From Nocardioides mangrovi (GTDB lineage: Bacteria; Actinomycetota; Actinomycetes; Propionibacteriales; Nocardioidaceae), in contig NZ_JAIQZJ010000001.1 in the NCBI RefSeq assembly GCF_020073815.1, positions 62,001-126,000 on the forward strand: a stretch of DNA of 64,000 bases, read 5' to 3'. The notes beneath the pieces were generated by a model, which saw only the letters and a list, made by a program, of their open reading frames with translations, was not told the origin of the DNA and searched no databases. This document shows, piece after piece, positions 29,895-37,649 of this stretch. The position numbers and the translations under genes were made by a program. How positions within the stretch are numbered: position 1 is the first letter of the stretch; every line of letters starts with the position of its first letter.

Positions 29895-31913
29895 ATGACG
29901 GAGAAGGACCGCGCCACCAAGGACCGACCCTGGGTGATGCGCACGTACGCCGGGCACTCGACGGCCGCCGCGTCCAACGCGCTCTACCGGGGCAACCTCG
30001 CCAAGGGCCAGACCGGCCTGTCGGTCGCCTTCGACCTGCCGACCCAGACCGGATACGACCCCGACTCCTCGCTCGCGCGCGGCGAGGTCGGCAAGGTCGG
30101 CGTCCCCGTGCCGCACCTCGGCGAGATGCGCCGCCTCTTCGAGGACATCCCGCTCACCGAGATGAACACCTCGATGACGATCAACGCGACGGCGATGTGG
30201 CTGCTCGCGATGTACCAGGTCGTCGCCGAGGAGCAGAACCCCGACGCCACCCCCGAGGAGGTCGCCGCCCAGCTGGCCGGCACCACCCAGAACGACATCA
30301 TCAAGGAGTACCTCTCCCGCGGGACCTACGCGTTCCCGCCCGAGCACTCCATGCGGCTGATCGCGGACGTCATCTCCTACACCGTCCACCAGATCCCGAA
30401 GTGGAACCCGATCAACATCTGCAGCTACCACCTGCAGGAGGCCGGCGCGACGCCGACGCAGGAGCTCGCCTACGCGCTGAGCACCGCGATCGCGGTGCTC
30501 GACGCGGTCAAGGACTCCGGCCAGGTCTCCGCCGACGACTTCGAGAAGGTCGTCGGCCGGATCTCGTTCTTCGTCAACGCCGGCGTGCGCTTCATCGAGG
30601 AGACCTGCAAGATGCGGGCCTTCGGCCGGCTGTGGGACGAGATCACCCGCGAGCGCTACGGCGTCCAGGACGCCAAGATGCGCCGCTTCCGGTACGGCGT
30701 CCAGGTCAACTCGCTCGGCCTCACCGAGGCCCAGCCCGAGAACAACGTGCAGCGCATCGTCCTCGAGATGCTCGGCGTCACCCTGTCCAAGAACGCCCGC
30801 GCCCGCGCGCTCCAGCTGCCCGCGTGGAACGAGGCGCTCGGCCTGCCGCGACCCTGGGACCAGCAGTGGTCGCTGCGCCTCCAGCAGGTGCTCGCCTTCG
30901 AGTCCGACCTCCTCGAGTACGACGACATCTTCGACGGCTCGCACGTCATCGAGGCCAAGGTCGCCGAGCTGGTGGAGGGCGCGAAGGCCGAGATCGACCG
31001 CGTCCAGGCGATGGGAGGCGCGATCGCCGCGGTCGAGTACATGAAGCAGGAGCTGGTCTCCTCCCACGCCGCCCGCCGCGCCCGGATCGAGTCCGGCGAG
31101 GAGGTCATCGTCGGCGTCAACAAGTACGAGACGACCGAGCCCTCGCCGCTCACCTCCGACCTCGACGCCGCGATCATGGTCGCCGACCCCGAGGCCGAGA
31201 AGACCGCGATCGCCAGCGTCGAGGCCTGGAAGGCCCAGCGCGACGAGGCCGAGGTGGCCGAGGCACTGGCGGCCCTGGCCGAGGCCGCGAAGACCGACGC
31301 CAACCTGATGGAGCCCACCCTGGTCGCCGCCCGAGCCGGTGCGACGACGGGGGAGTGGGCCGGCACCCTGCGGGAGGTGTTCGGCGAGTACCGCGGACCG
31401 ACCGGCGTCAGCGGCGCCGTGGGTGTCGTCGGTGCCGGCGAGGCGGGCGAGGAGCTGACCGCCGTCCGCGCGCGGGTCCAGGAGACCGGCGAGGAGCTCG
31501 GCTCCCGCCTGCGGCTGCTGGTCGGCAAGCCCGGGCTCGACGGTCACTCCAACGGCGCCGAGCAGGTCGCGGTCCGGGCCCGCGACGCGGGCTTCGAGGT
31601 CATCTACCAGGGCATCCGGCTCACCCCCGAGCAGATCGTCGCCGCCGCGGTCGCCGAGGACGTGCACTGCGTCGGACTGTCGATCCTGTCCGGCTCGCAC
31701 ATGGAGCTGGTGCCGGCCGTCCTCGCCGGCCTCCGGGCGGCCGGCGCGGGCGACGTGCCGGTCATCGTCGGCGGGATCATCCCGGACTCCGACGCCCGCC
31801 GTCTGCGCGAGCTCGGGGTCGCCGCCGTCTACACGCCGAAGGACTTCGGGCTCACCGCGATCATGGGCGGCATCGTCGACGTGATCCGCGCGGCCCAGGG
31901 CCTCGACGACTGA
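29895..31913 (+). CDS. meaA: MeaA-type acyl-CoA mutase (ethylmalonyl-CoA mutase, B12-dependent)
   Basis: An adenosylcobalamin-dependent mutase, 672 residues. The N-terminal TIM-barrel part (RTYAGHSTAAASNALYR, VAFDLPTQTGYDPD, NTSMTINATAMWLLA, QNDIIKEYLSRGTY) is very close to MeaA. The C-terminal B12-binding domain has the DxHxxG motif in GLDGHSNGAEQ (about 548-553), with GLSILSGSH and VGGIIPDSD. MeaA proteins isomerise ethylmalonyl-CoA to methylsuccinyl-CoA in the ethylmalonyl-CoA pathway. Ccr, which makes ethylmalonyl-CoA, is encoded 22 kb away, as are MeaB and an epimerase. It is probably leaderless. A role as methylmalonyl- or isobutyryl-CoA mutase is less likely from the sequence pattern. 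Confidence 0.9.
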   Translation: MTEKDRATKDRPWVMRTYAGHSTAAASNALYRGNLAKGQTGLSVAFDLPTQTGYDPDSSLARGEVGKVGVPVPHLGEMRRLFEDIPLTEMNTSMTINATAMWLLAMYQVVAEEQNPDATPEEVAAQLAGTTQNDIIKEYLSRGTYAFPPEHSMRLIADVISYTVHQIPKWNPINICSYHLQEAGATPTQELAYALSTAIAVLDAVKDSGQVSADDFEKVVGRISFFVNAGVRFIEETCKMRAFGRLWDEITRERYGVQDAKMRRFRYGVQVNSLGLTEAQPENNVQRIVLEMLGVTLSKNARARALQLPAWNEALGLPRPWDQQWSLRLQQVLAFESDLLEYDDIFDGSHVIEAKVAELVEGAKAEIDRVQAMGGAIAAVEYMKQELVSSHAARRARIESGEEVIVGVNKYETTEPSPLTSDLDAAIMVADPEAEKTAIASVEAWKAQRDEAEVAEALAALAEAAKTDANLMEPTLVAARAGATTGEWAGTLREVFGEYRGPTGVSGAVGVVGAGEAGEELTAVRARVQETGEELGSRLRLLVGKPGLDGHSNGAEQVAVRARDAGFEVIYQGIRLTPEQIVAAAVAEDVHCVGLSILSGSHMELVPAVLAGLRAAGAGDVPVIVGGIIPDSDARRLRELGVAAVYTPKDFGLTAIMGGIVDVIRAAQGLDD

Positions 31914-31917
31914 CGGA

Positions 31918-32406
31918 TCACCAGCCCCAGGTGCCGGGCGAGCCCTTGAACGGGCCGACCACCCGGCTGGTGATCCAGCCGCCGTAGAACCCGCCCTCCT
32001 GGGGCTGCACCCGTTCGCCGTCGACCCGGCACTCGTCGACGAGGCCGGGCATCACGGCGACGTACCCCGCGATCCGCGTGAACGCCGCCGTCGGGTCCGG
32101 GTAGGTCCAGCCCGCGCGCTCGGCGGTCCGGGTCGGCGTCACCAGGTCGAAGTAGGCCGCGACGCCCTTCCACTCGCACACCGACGACCCGCGCGTCGGG
32201 CGCAGGACGCCTGGCTCGAACGCGTCGGGCGGCAGGTAGTAGGTCGGCGGGTGACTGGTCTCGAGGACGCGCACGGACCGGGTCGTCCGCGCGACGACCA
32301 GCCCGCCCAGCTCGACCTCGACGACCGCGTCCGTCGGGTCGATCCGCGGCGGGCGCGGGTAGTCCCAGACCGACTCCTGGCCGGGGCCCGGCGGTGTGCG
32401 CTCCAC
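31918..32406 (-). CDS. DUF427 domain protein
   Basis: A 162-residue protein with the DUF427 pattern: VVEVELGGLVVARTTRSVRVLETSHPPTYYLPPDAF, then CEWKGVAAYFDL and the C-terminal FYGGWI. The short beta-rich domain has no assigned activity. The GTG start is preceded at 6 nt by TACGCT on the minus strand, so the mRNA may be leaderless. It is divergent from the ferritin operon, whose iron-box-like palindrome lies 39 bp upstream of this gene. Confidence 0.82.
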   Translation of the reverse strand: MERTPPGPGQESVWDYPRPPRIDPTDAVVEVELGGLVVARTTRSVRVLETSHPPTYYLPPDAFEPGVLRPTRGSSVCEWKGVAAYFDLVTPTRTAERAGWTYPDPTAAFTRIAGYVAVMPGLVDECRVDGERVQPQEGGFYGGWITSRVVGPFKGSPGTWGW

Positions 32407-32444
32407 GCGTCGAGCGTACGACGGCGCGTGAGACGCCCCACGTG

Positions 32445-32463
32445 GAAGGTAAGGCATACCTTC
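32445..32463 (+). promoter_or_regulatory. DtxR/IdeR iron-box-like palindrome
   Basis: GAAGGTAAGGCATACCTTC matches the 19-bp consensus TWAGGTWAGSCTWACCTWA at 16 positions and is part of a perfect 8-bp inverted repeat, GGAAGGTA (32444-32451) and TACCTTCC (32457-32464). It covers the -35 region for TACGGT (32472-32477) and sits before a gene set that includes ferritin. Iron-dependent DtxR-family binding is the best reading. Confidence 0.7.
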
Positions 32464-32484
32464 CTTCGTGCTACGGTTCCGGCC

Positions 32485-32679
32485 GTGGGCAAGAAGAAGG
32501 GCGGCAAGGCCAAGCTCCCGAAGATGGAGTGCTGCGTCTCCAAGTCGAAGTGCGGCCGCTGTCCGCTGCGCATGTTGAAGGACGGCACCCTGCCCGCCGG
32601 GTATACGGTCAAGAAGCGCAAGCTTGTTCGCGTCGACGGCACGAAGGTCACGAAGAAGAAGCTCGCCAAGGCAGCCTGA
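32485..32679 (+). CDS. Small Cys- and Lys-rich protein ahead of ferritin
   Basis: A 64-residue, strongly basic protein with a compact cysteine cluster, C16-C17 and C23-x2-C26, flanked by lysine-rich ends (MGKKKGGKAKLPKM... VTKKKLAKAA). The four cysteines could bind one metal ion or an Fe-S cluster. I do not recognise a named family. The GTG start is 7 nt after TACGGT, so the mRNA is probably leaderless. It is the first gene after the iron-box-like site and precedes ferritin by 47 bp, suggesting a role in iron or metal handling. Confidence 0.75.
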   Translation: MGKKKGGKAKLPKMECCVSKSKCGRCPLRMLKDGTLPAGYTVKKRKLVRVDGTKVTKKKLAKAA

Positions 32680-32684
32680 CCCCC

Positions 32685-32708
32685 CGCCAGACCGCCCGCC
32701 AGACCGCC
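32685..32708 (+). repeat. Tandem 12-bp repeat before ferritin
   Basis: CGCCAGACCGCC occurs twice without a gap (32685-32696 and 32697-32708) in the spacer between the small Cys-rich gene and ferritin. It ends about 10 nt before the ferritin ribosome site. Probably simple slippage. Confidence 0.5.
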
Positions 32709-32726
32709 CGATCAGGAGACGATCCC

Positions 32727-33251
32727 GTGGCCGCACCGCGCTTCACCGACCAGCTCAACGTGCAGATCGGCAACGAGCTGGCGGCCCACCACCAGTACCT
32801 CGCCTGCGCGATCTACTACGACGCGCTGACGATGCCGCAGATGGCGGCGTTCTTCTACGCCCAGGCGCTCGAGGAGCGCGGCCACGCGATGATGATGGTG
32901 CAGTACCTCCTCGACACCGACGCCCAGGTGGCGATCCCCGCGGTCGAGGCCCCGGTCAAAGAGTTCTCCGACGTCGCTGCTCCCGTCGCCCTCGCGCTCG
33001 ACCAGGAGAAGCGGGTCACCGAGCAGATCAACCAGCTGCTGCGGATCGCGCGCGAGGAGTTCGACTTCGCCTCCGAGCAGTTCATGCAGTGGTTCATCAA
33101 GGAGCAGGTGGAGGAGGTCGCCACGATGAGCGACCTGCTCACCGTGGTCCAGCGCAACCTCGACGACGTCGAGGACATCGAGGAGTACGTCGCCCGCGAG
33201 CAGAGCGGCGGCGAGTCCGACCCCACCGCGCCTCGCGAGGCCGGCGCCTGA
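32727..33251 (+). CDS. Non-heme ferritin
   Basis: A 174-residue four-helix iron-storage protein. Ferroxidase ligands are visible in FTDQLNVQIGNELAAHHQYLA (E and H), ALEERGHAMMMVQYL (E-x2-H) and the helices REEFDFASEQFMQWFIKEQVEEV (E and Q). No heme-ligand methionine pattern of bacterioferritin is evident. The tail is acidic and disordered. The GTG follows CAGGAGA. The gene is second in an operon behind an iron-box-like site, so iron-responsive control is likely. The following flavoprotein gene overlaps its stop. Confidence 0.93.
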   Translation: MAAPRFTDQLNVQIGNELAAHHQYLACAIYYDALTMPQMAAFFYAQALEERGHAMMMVQYLLDTDAQVAIPAVEAPVKEFSDVAAPVALALDQEKRVTEQINQLLRIAREEFDFASEQFMQWFIKEQVEEVATMSDLLTVVQRNLDDVEDIEEYVAREQSGGESDPTAPREAGA

Positions 33252-34168
33252 GCCGCGTCCTCGTCGTCGGCGCGGGCGTCGTAGGACTCACCTGCGCCGT
33301 CCGCCTCCTCGAGGCCGGCCACCGGGTCGACGTGGTCGCGCGCGACCTGCCGCTCGAGACCACCTCGGCCGTCGCGGCCGCGCTCTGGTACCCCTACCGG
33401 GCCCTGGCACAGGACCGGGTGACGACCTGGTCCCGCACGTCGTACGCCGCCTTCGCCGCGATCGCCGCTCCGGAGGAGTACGGCGGCGACCCCGAGGCGG
33501 GCGTGCGGATGGTGCCCGGCACCGAGGTGCTCGACGGACCGCGGCCCGATCCGTGGTGGCGCGCCGCGGTGCCCGACCTGCAGCCGGCCGCGGACCTTCC
33601 GGAGGGGTGGACCGCCGGGTGGTCGTTCGTGGCGCCGGTCGCCGACATGAGCGTCTACCTCGGGTGGCTGGTCCGGCGGGTCGAGGAGCTCGGCGGCACG
33701 CTGACCCGGCTCAACCTCGGCGCTCTGCCACCGCACGGGATCGTGGTCAACTGCTCGGGTCTGGGCGCCCGGCTGCTCGGCGCGGACCGGAGCGTGGTGC
33801 CGGTCCGCGGCCAGGTGGTCGTGGTCGAGCAGTTCGGGCTGGACCGCTGGTGGCGGCACGGCGGCGGACCGACGTACGTCGTCCCGCGCACCCACGACGT
33901 GGTCGTCGGCGGCACCGACGTCGAGGGCGAGTGGAGCCGGACGCCGTCGCCCGCGACGTCGACGGCGATCCTCGAGCGCGCCGCCGCCCTCGTCCCCGCC
34001 CTCCGTGGTGCCCGGGTGCTGCGCCACCGGGTCGGCCTGCGTCCCGTGCGACCGGCGGTGCGGGTGGAGCGTGTGGGGGACGTGGTGCACTGCTACGGCC
34101 ACGGCGGCGCAGGGGTGACGCTCAGCTGGGGCGTTGCGGACGACGTCGTGGGCCTCGTCGACCGATAG
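33248..34168 (+). CDS. FAD-dependent oxidoreductase, D-amino-acid oxidase family
   Basis: A 306-residue flavoprotein. The Rossmann start SRVLVVGAGVVGLTCAVRLLEAGH binds FAD, and later segments WYPYRALAQDRV, SMSVYLGWL-like (here ADMSVYLGWLVRR) and GHGGAGVTLSWG match D-amino acid and D-aspartate oxidases. No ATG, GTG or TTG fits before the FAD motif; the only well placed start is a CTG at 33248 overlapping the ferritin TGA as CTGA, giving the family-like N-terminus M-S-R-V-L. Substrate may be D-amino acids, with hydrogen peroxide as by-product. Confidence 0.82.
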   Translation: MSRVLVVGAGVVGLTCAVRLLEAGHRVDVVARDLPLETTSAVAAALWYPYRALAQDRVTTWSRTSYAAFAAIAAPEEYGGDPEAGVRMVPGTEVLDGPRPDPWWRAAVPDLQPAADLPEGWTAGWSFVAPVADMSVYLGWLVRRVEELGGTLTRLNLGALPPHGIVVNCSGLGARLLGADRSVVPVRGQVVVVEQFGLDRWWRHGGGPTYVVPRTHDVVVGGTDVEGEWSRTPSPATSTAILERAAALVPALRGARVLRHRVGLRPVRPAVRVERVGDVVHCYGHGGAGVTLSWGVADDVVGLVDR

Positions 34169-34178
34169 GCTCCGGCCC

Positions 34179-35624
34179 GTGGGAGAGCCCCCGCCGCCGG
34201 ACGTCCTTCTCCGGGGCGTCGTCGAGTCGGTCCCGGACGCGGTCGTGGTGGTCGACGCGGACGGGCGGATCGTGCTGACCAACTCCCAGTGCCGCGCGAC
34301 CTTCGGGTGGGACCCCGAGGAGCTCGTTGGGCTGTCCGTCGAGGTGCTCGTGCCGACCAGCCGGCAGTCCGACGAGCGCCAGTACCGCGCCGACCCGCGC
34401 CTGCCGACCGGCCTGCTGCGGGTCACCGCGATGCGCAGCGACGGGACGGAGTTCCCCGCCGAGGTCTCCATGGCGCCGATCTCGGCCGAGGGCTACTCGT
34501 ACGTCTCGGCGACCATCCGCGACATCACCGAGCGGGTCAACGAGGAGGAGCGCTTCCGCAGCCTCCTCGACGCCGCCCCCGACGCCACGGTGATCATCGA
34601 TGACACCGCCACCATCGTCCTGGTCAACGACCGGGTGGAGGAGATGGTCGGCTTCACCCGGTCCGAGCTCCTCGGCAGGTCGCTGGTGGTGCTGGCCGCC
34701 GCACCGGAGCCCGAGGAGATCCTCGAGCGGATCGGCAACTACCTGCGCGAGCCCGAGTCGGTGCCGATGGGCTACAGCCAGGAGTTCCGGGTGCGGCACC
34801 GCGACGGCCACGACCTGCCGGTGGAGATCTCGCTGTCGCCGCTGGAGACCGCCGACGGCCTGCTGGTCTCGATCGCGCTGCGCGACCTCACCGAGCGGCG
34901 CCGGCTCGAGGCCGAGTCGCACCGGCTGCGCGACGACCTGATCGCGTCGGTCTCGCACGAGCTGCGCACGCCCCTGACCTCGATCATCGGGTACGCCGAG
35001 CTGATGGCCGATCTCGACGAGGCCGACCTCAGCCGGCGGGCCCGCAAGCTCCTCAGCGTGATCGAGCGCAACGCCACCCGCGAGCTCCAGCTGGTCAACG
35101 ACCTGCTGACGATGGCCTTCCTCGACGACGACCGCCTGCGGATGCTGCAGGAGGCGCTCGACCTCGACATGGTCTGCGAGCGGGTGGTGGAGAACCTCCG
35201 GCTCCGGGCCCGTGAGCGCGCCCTCACCCTGGTCTTCCTCGGCGGCGAGGCGAAGCCGGTCATCGGCGACCTGCACCGCGTCATCCAGGTCGTCGAGAAC
35301 ATCGTCACCAACTCGCTGAAGTTCACCCATGCCGGCGGCCGCATCGAGCTGAGCGTCGAGGACGACGGCGAGATGGGTGTCGTCGAGATCCGCGACACCG
35401 GAATCGGCGTCTCGCCCGAGGACCAGGCCCGCCTCTTCGAGCGGCTCTACCGGGCGCCCCGCGCGGTCGCCGACCAGGTGCCGGGTGCCGGGCTCGGACT
35501 CTCGATCGCGCGCGCGATCGTCGAGGCGCACGGCGGCTGGATCACGCTGAACAGCGAGCTCGGCGTCGGCACCGTGGTGCGGGTCGCGCTCCCGCACCAC
35601 GTCCGGCCTATCCCAGCGCCGTGA
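34179..35624 (+). CDS. PAS-domain sensor histidine kinase
   Basis: A 481-residue soluble kinase. Two PAS domains (about 10-125 and 130-250) are followed by HisKA with SVSHELRTPLTSIIGY and an HATPase domain with VENIVTNSLKFT, IRDTGIGVSPEDQARLF and GAGLGLSIARAI. No membrane helix is seen, so the signal is probably cytoplasmic, perhaps redox or a ligand bound by PAS. No response regulator is adjacent. The GTG start is 7 nt after TAGGCT, suggesting a leaderless mRNA. The ferritin/D-amino-acid oxidase operon ends 10 bp upstream. Confidence 0.92.
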   Translation: MGEPPPPDVLLRGVVESVPDAVVVVDADGRIVLTNSQCRATFGWDPEELVGLSVEVLVPTSRQSDERQYRADPRLPTGLLRVTAMRSDGTEFPAEVSMAPISAEGYSYVSATIRDITERVNEEERFRSLLDAAPDATVIIDDTATIVLVNDRVEEMVGFTRSELLGRSLVVLAAAPEPEEILERIGNYLREPESVPMGYSQEFRVRHRDGHDLPVEISLSPLETADGLLVSIALRDLTERRRLEAESHRLRDDLIASVSHELRTPLTSIIGYAELMADLDEADLSRRARKLLSVIERNATRELQLVNDLLTMAFLDDDRLRMLQEALDLDMVCERVVENLRLRARERALTLVFLGGEAKPVIGDLHRVIQVVENIVTNSLKFTHAGGRIELSVEDDGEMGVVEIRDTGIGVSPEDQARLFERLYRAPRAVADQVPGAGLGLSIARAIVEAHGGWITLNSELGVGTVVRVALPHHVRPIPAP

Positions 35625-35925
35625 CCGCCACGACGGCGGCCGGGGCGAGCGCGCCGTAGACGTGCGGGAAGGTGTCCTCGACGTCCGGGGCCGGACGCTC
35701 CTCGACGACGGGGACGTCGAGCAGGTCGGTCTCGATCTCGAGCAGCACCAGCGGCTCGGCGACGTCGGCGTAGAACGCCGCCCGCACGCCCTCCCACTGG
35801 TCGGCGCGGCTGGCGTGGAGGAAGCCCTCCTCCTCGAGCGTGACCCCGCGGGTCGAGGTCGTGTAGGCCCCGGACTCCTGGGCGGCCGTCCAGTCGGGGA
35901 GCGTGGCGATGTGGAAGATCCTCAC
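35608..35925 (-). CDS. DUF952 family protein
   Basis: A 105-residue protein of the DUF952 family: RIFHIATLPDWTAAQESGAYTTSTRG, EGFLHASRADQWEGV and FPHVYGAL are the conserved blocks, including the FIHxS-like FLHAS. The family resembles a small ADP-ribosyltransferase-like fold, but no activity is established. The GTG overlaps the stop of the methyltransferase gene by 4 nt, so the two form an operon. It overlaps the tail of the kinase gene on the other strand by 17 bp. Confidence 0.85.
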   Translation of the reverse strand: MRIFHIATLPDWTAAQESGAYTTSTRGVTLEEEGFLHASRADQWEGVRAAFYADVAEPLVLLEIETDLLDVPVVEERPAPDVEDTFPHVYGALAPAAVVAVTALG

Positions 35926-36656
35926 CCGTCGATCTTCTCCCACACGCTCACGTGCTTGGTGCTGGCATCGGTGAAGGGCGACCGGTCCCAGTCCGCCCAC
36001 CGGTCCCGCAGGCGCATCCCGGCGATCCGCGCCATCAGGTCGAGCTCGGAGGGCCACACGTAGCGGTAGGGCAAGGTCCCCTTGCGGTACGTCGAGCCCT
36101 CACGCGTGTAGTGGTGGGACCACGCGAGCTGGGTGGTGACGTCGTACTCGTCGACGCCGACGTGGTCGTCGCCGTGGTCGAAGACCACGAAGCGGTTGCC
36201 CTCGGGCAGCTGCCGCAGCTTCGGGACCCCGACCTCGACCACGAAGCGGCCCCCGGGCGCGAGGTGCGCGGCGGCGTTCTCGAAGACGGCGACATGGTCG
36301 TCCTGCGACGGCACGTTGCCGATCGTGTTGAAGACCAGGAAGGCCAGGCTGAAGTCACCCTCGACGCGCGTCTCGGTCATGTCGCCGACCGTCACCTGGA
36401 CCCGGTCGCCTCCCGGCTTGGCCCGCAGCTGGTCGACCATCGCCTGCGACAGCTCGATCCCGTGCACCTCGACCCCACGCTCGGCGAGCGGCAGCGCGAC
36501 CCGTCCGGTCCCGACCGCCAGCTCCAGCGCCCGCCCGTCGCCGGCCAGCTCGGCCAGCAGGTCCACGGTCGGCCCCAGCACCTCCGGCGCGAACATCTCG
36601 GGCGAGCCGGCGTCGTACCGCTCGGCGACCTCGGTGTCGAAGTGGTTCTCACGCAT
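35922..36656 (-). CDS. SAM-dependent methyltransferase
   Basis: A 244-residue class I methyltransferase. The SAM motif I is ALELAVGTGRVALPLAERG, with GIELSQAMVDQLRAK as motif II and DFSLAFLVFNTIGNV plus a GGRFVVEVGVP strand later. The acceptor is unknown. I chose the ATG at 36656; an earlier GTG at 36674 is possible, but CACGAT at 7 nt upstream of 36656 fits the leaderless pattern. It overlaps the DUF952 gene by 4 nt. Confidence 0.85.
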   Translation of the reverse strand: MRENHFDTEVAERYDAGSPEMFAPEVLGPTVDLLAELAGDGRALELAVGTGRVALPLAERGVEVHGIELSQAMVDQLRAKPGGDRVQVTVGDMTETRVEGDFSLAFLVFNTIGNVPSQDDHVAVFENAAAHLAPGGRFVVEVGVPKLRQLPEGNRFVVFDHGDDHVGVDEYDVTTQLAWSHHYTREGSTYRKGTLPYRYVWPSELDLMARIAGMRLRDRWADWDRSPFTDASTKHVSVWEKIDG

Positions 36657-36704
36657 GGTCGCCATCGTGGCCACGCGAGCGGTCGTGGCGCGACCGAGTT
36701 TCTT

Positions 36705-37382
36705 TCAGAAGAGCCGGTGGCTCGGGTCGTCGAGGCCGCGGAGGGCGTCGTAGTCGACGACGGCGCAGGCGATGCCGCGGTCGGTGGCGAGGACGCGGGC
36801 CTGGGGCTTGATCTCCTGGGCGGCGAAGATGCCGCGCACCGGGGCGAGCAGCGGGTCGCGGTTGAGGAGCTCGAGGTAGCGGGTGAGCTGCTCGACGCCG
36901 TCGATCTCGCCGCGGCGCTTGATCTCGACCGCGACCGAGTGGCCGTCCGCGTCCTTGCACATGAGGTCGACCGGGCCGATGGCGGTGGGGAACTCGCGCC
37001 GGACCAGCGTGAGCCCGGGGGAGAGGGTCGCGGGGTGGTCGGCGAGCAGCTCCTGGAGGTGCTTCTCGACGCCGTCCTTCTGCAGGCCGGGGTCGATGCC
37101 GAGGTCGTGGCTCGACTCGTGGTGGATCTCCTCGATGAGGATCCGCAGCGTGTCGTCGCTCTTTGGGTTGGTCACCGTCCACTCGACCTGGCCGTCGTCG
37201 GTGGTGCCCTCGCGCAGGGTGCACGGCGGCGACATCCAGTTGAGCGGCTTGTAGGAGCCGCCGTCGGAGTGGACGAGCACGGACCCGTCGGCCTTGATCA
37301 TCAGCACCCGGGTGGCCATCGGGAGGTGGGCGGTCAGCCGCCCGGCATAGTCGACCTGGCACCTGGCTACGACGAGTCTCAC
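36705..37382 (-). CDS. nucS: Mismatch-specific endonuclease NucS (EndoMS)
   Basis: A 225-residue endonuclease that cuts both strands at mismatches. It replaces MutS/MutL mismatch repair in actinobacteria. The sequence [30 protein letters not shown] and the nuclease block [32 protein letters not shown] carry the D, E and K of the RecB-like active site. The C-terminal FRL-like tail (SHRLF) fits the sliding clamp-binding region. The GTG matches the family start. Neighbours are unrelated. Confidence 0.95.
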   Translation of the reverse strand: MRLVVARCQVDYAGRLTAHLPMATRVLMIKADGSVLVHSDGGSYKPLNWMSPPCTLREGTTDDGQVEWTVTNPKSDDTLRILIEEIHHESSHDLGIDPGLQKDGVEKHLQELLADHPATLSPGLTLVRREFPTAIGPVDLMCKDADGHSVAVEIKRRGEIDGVEQLTRYLELLNRDPLLAPVRGIFAAQEIKPQARVLATDRGIACAVVDYDALRGLDDPSHRLF

Positions 37383-37440
37383 GGGCGAGGAATCTACCGG
37401 GGCGGCGGGCGGACCGGTGCGGCCTGGTGCTGGTTCCCCT

Positions 37441-37538
37441 TCATCCCGTGGTGAACCTGCGCTCCCCACGCGGAGCTCAACGGGGGGAGCGCGGGCTCGC
37501 CCGGGGGAGCGCCGGCTCGCCCTCATCCCGTGGTGAAC
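37441..37538. repeat. Intergenic unit bounded by 16-bp direct repeats
   Basis: TCATCCCGTGGTGAAC occurs at 37441-37456 and 37523-37538. Between them are an inverted repeat (GCGCTCCCC at 37459-37467 and GGGGAGCGC at 37484-37492) and a 20-bp tandem, 37483-37501 and 37503-37521, with 18 of 19 bases identical. No gene is encoded. It could be a short interspersed element or a recombination remnant. Confidence 0.5.
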
Positions 37539-37589
37539 AGGTACCAGCGCCGGCGCAGGAGCAGCTCGTGCAGCGATTGGATCGTTAAG

Positions 37590-37604
37590 TTACTCGCGAG
37601 TGAA
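37590..37604 (+). promoter_or_regulatory. TTACT-N4-AGTGA dyad before the 3-hydroxyacyl-CoA dehydrogenase
   Basis: TTACTCGCGAGTGAA contains the perfect palindrome ACTCGCGAGT (37592-37601). It lies 46-60 nt before the ATG at 37650, ahead of a TAGGAC box (37606-37611). It matches 9 of 10 defined positions of the TTACY-N4-RGTAA dyad at ccr and related promoters. Confidence 0.55.
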
Positions 37605-37649
37605 CTAGGACACTGTCACGGGCGGCCTTCCCGTGCCACGATGCGCCGC

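Noticed and set aside
37530..37649. N-terminal extension of the dehydrogenase from 37530
   Set aside because: It would put the promoter dyad inside the coding sequence and adds a non-conserved Arg/Ser-rich leader.
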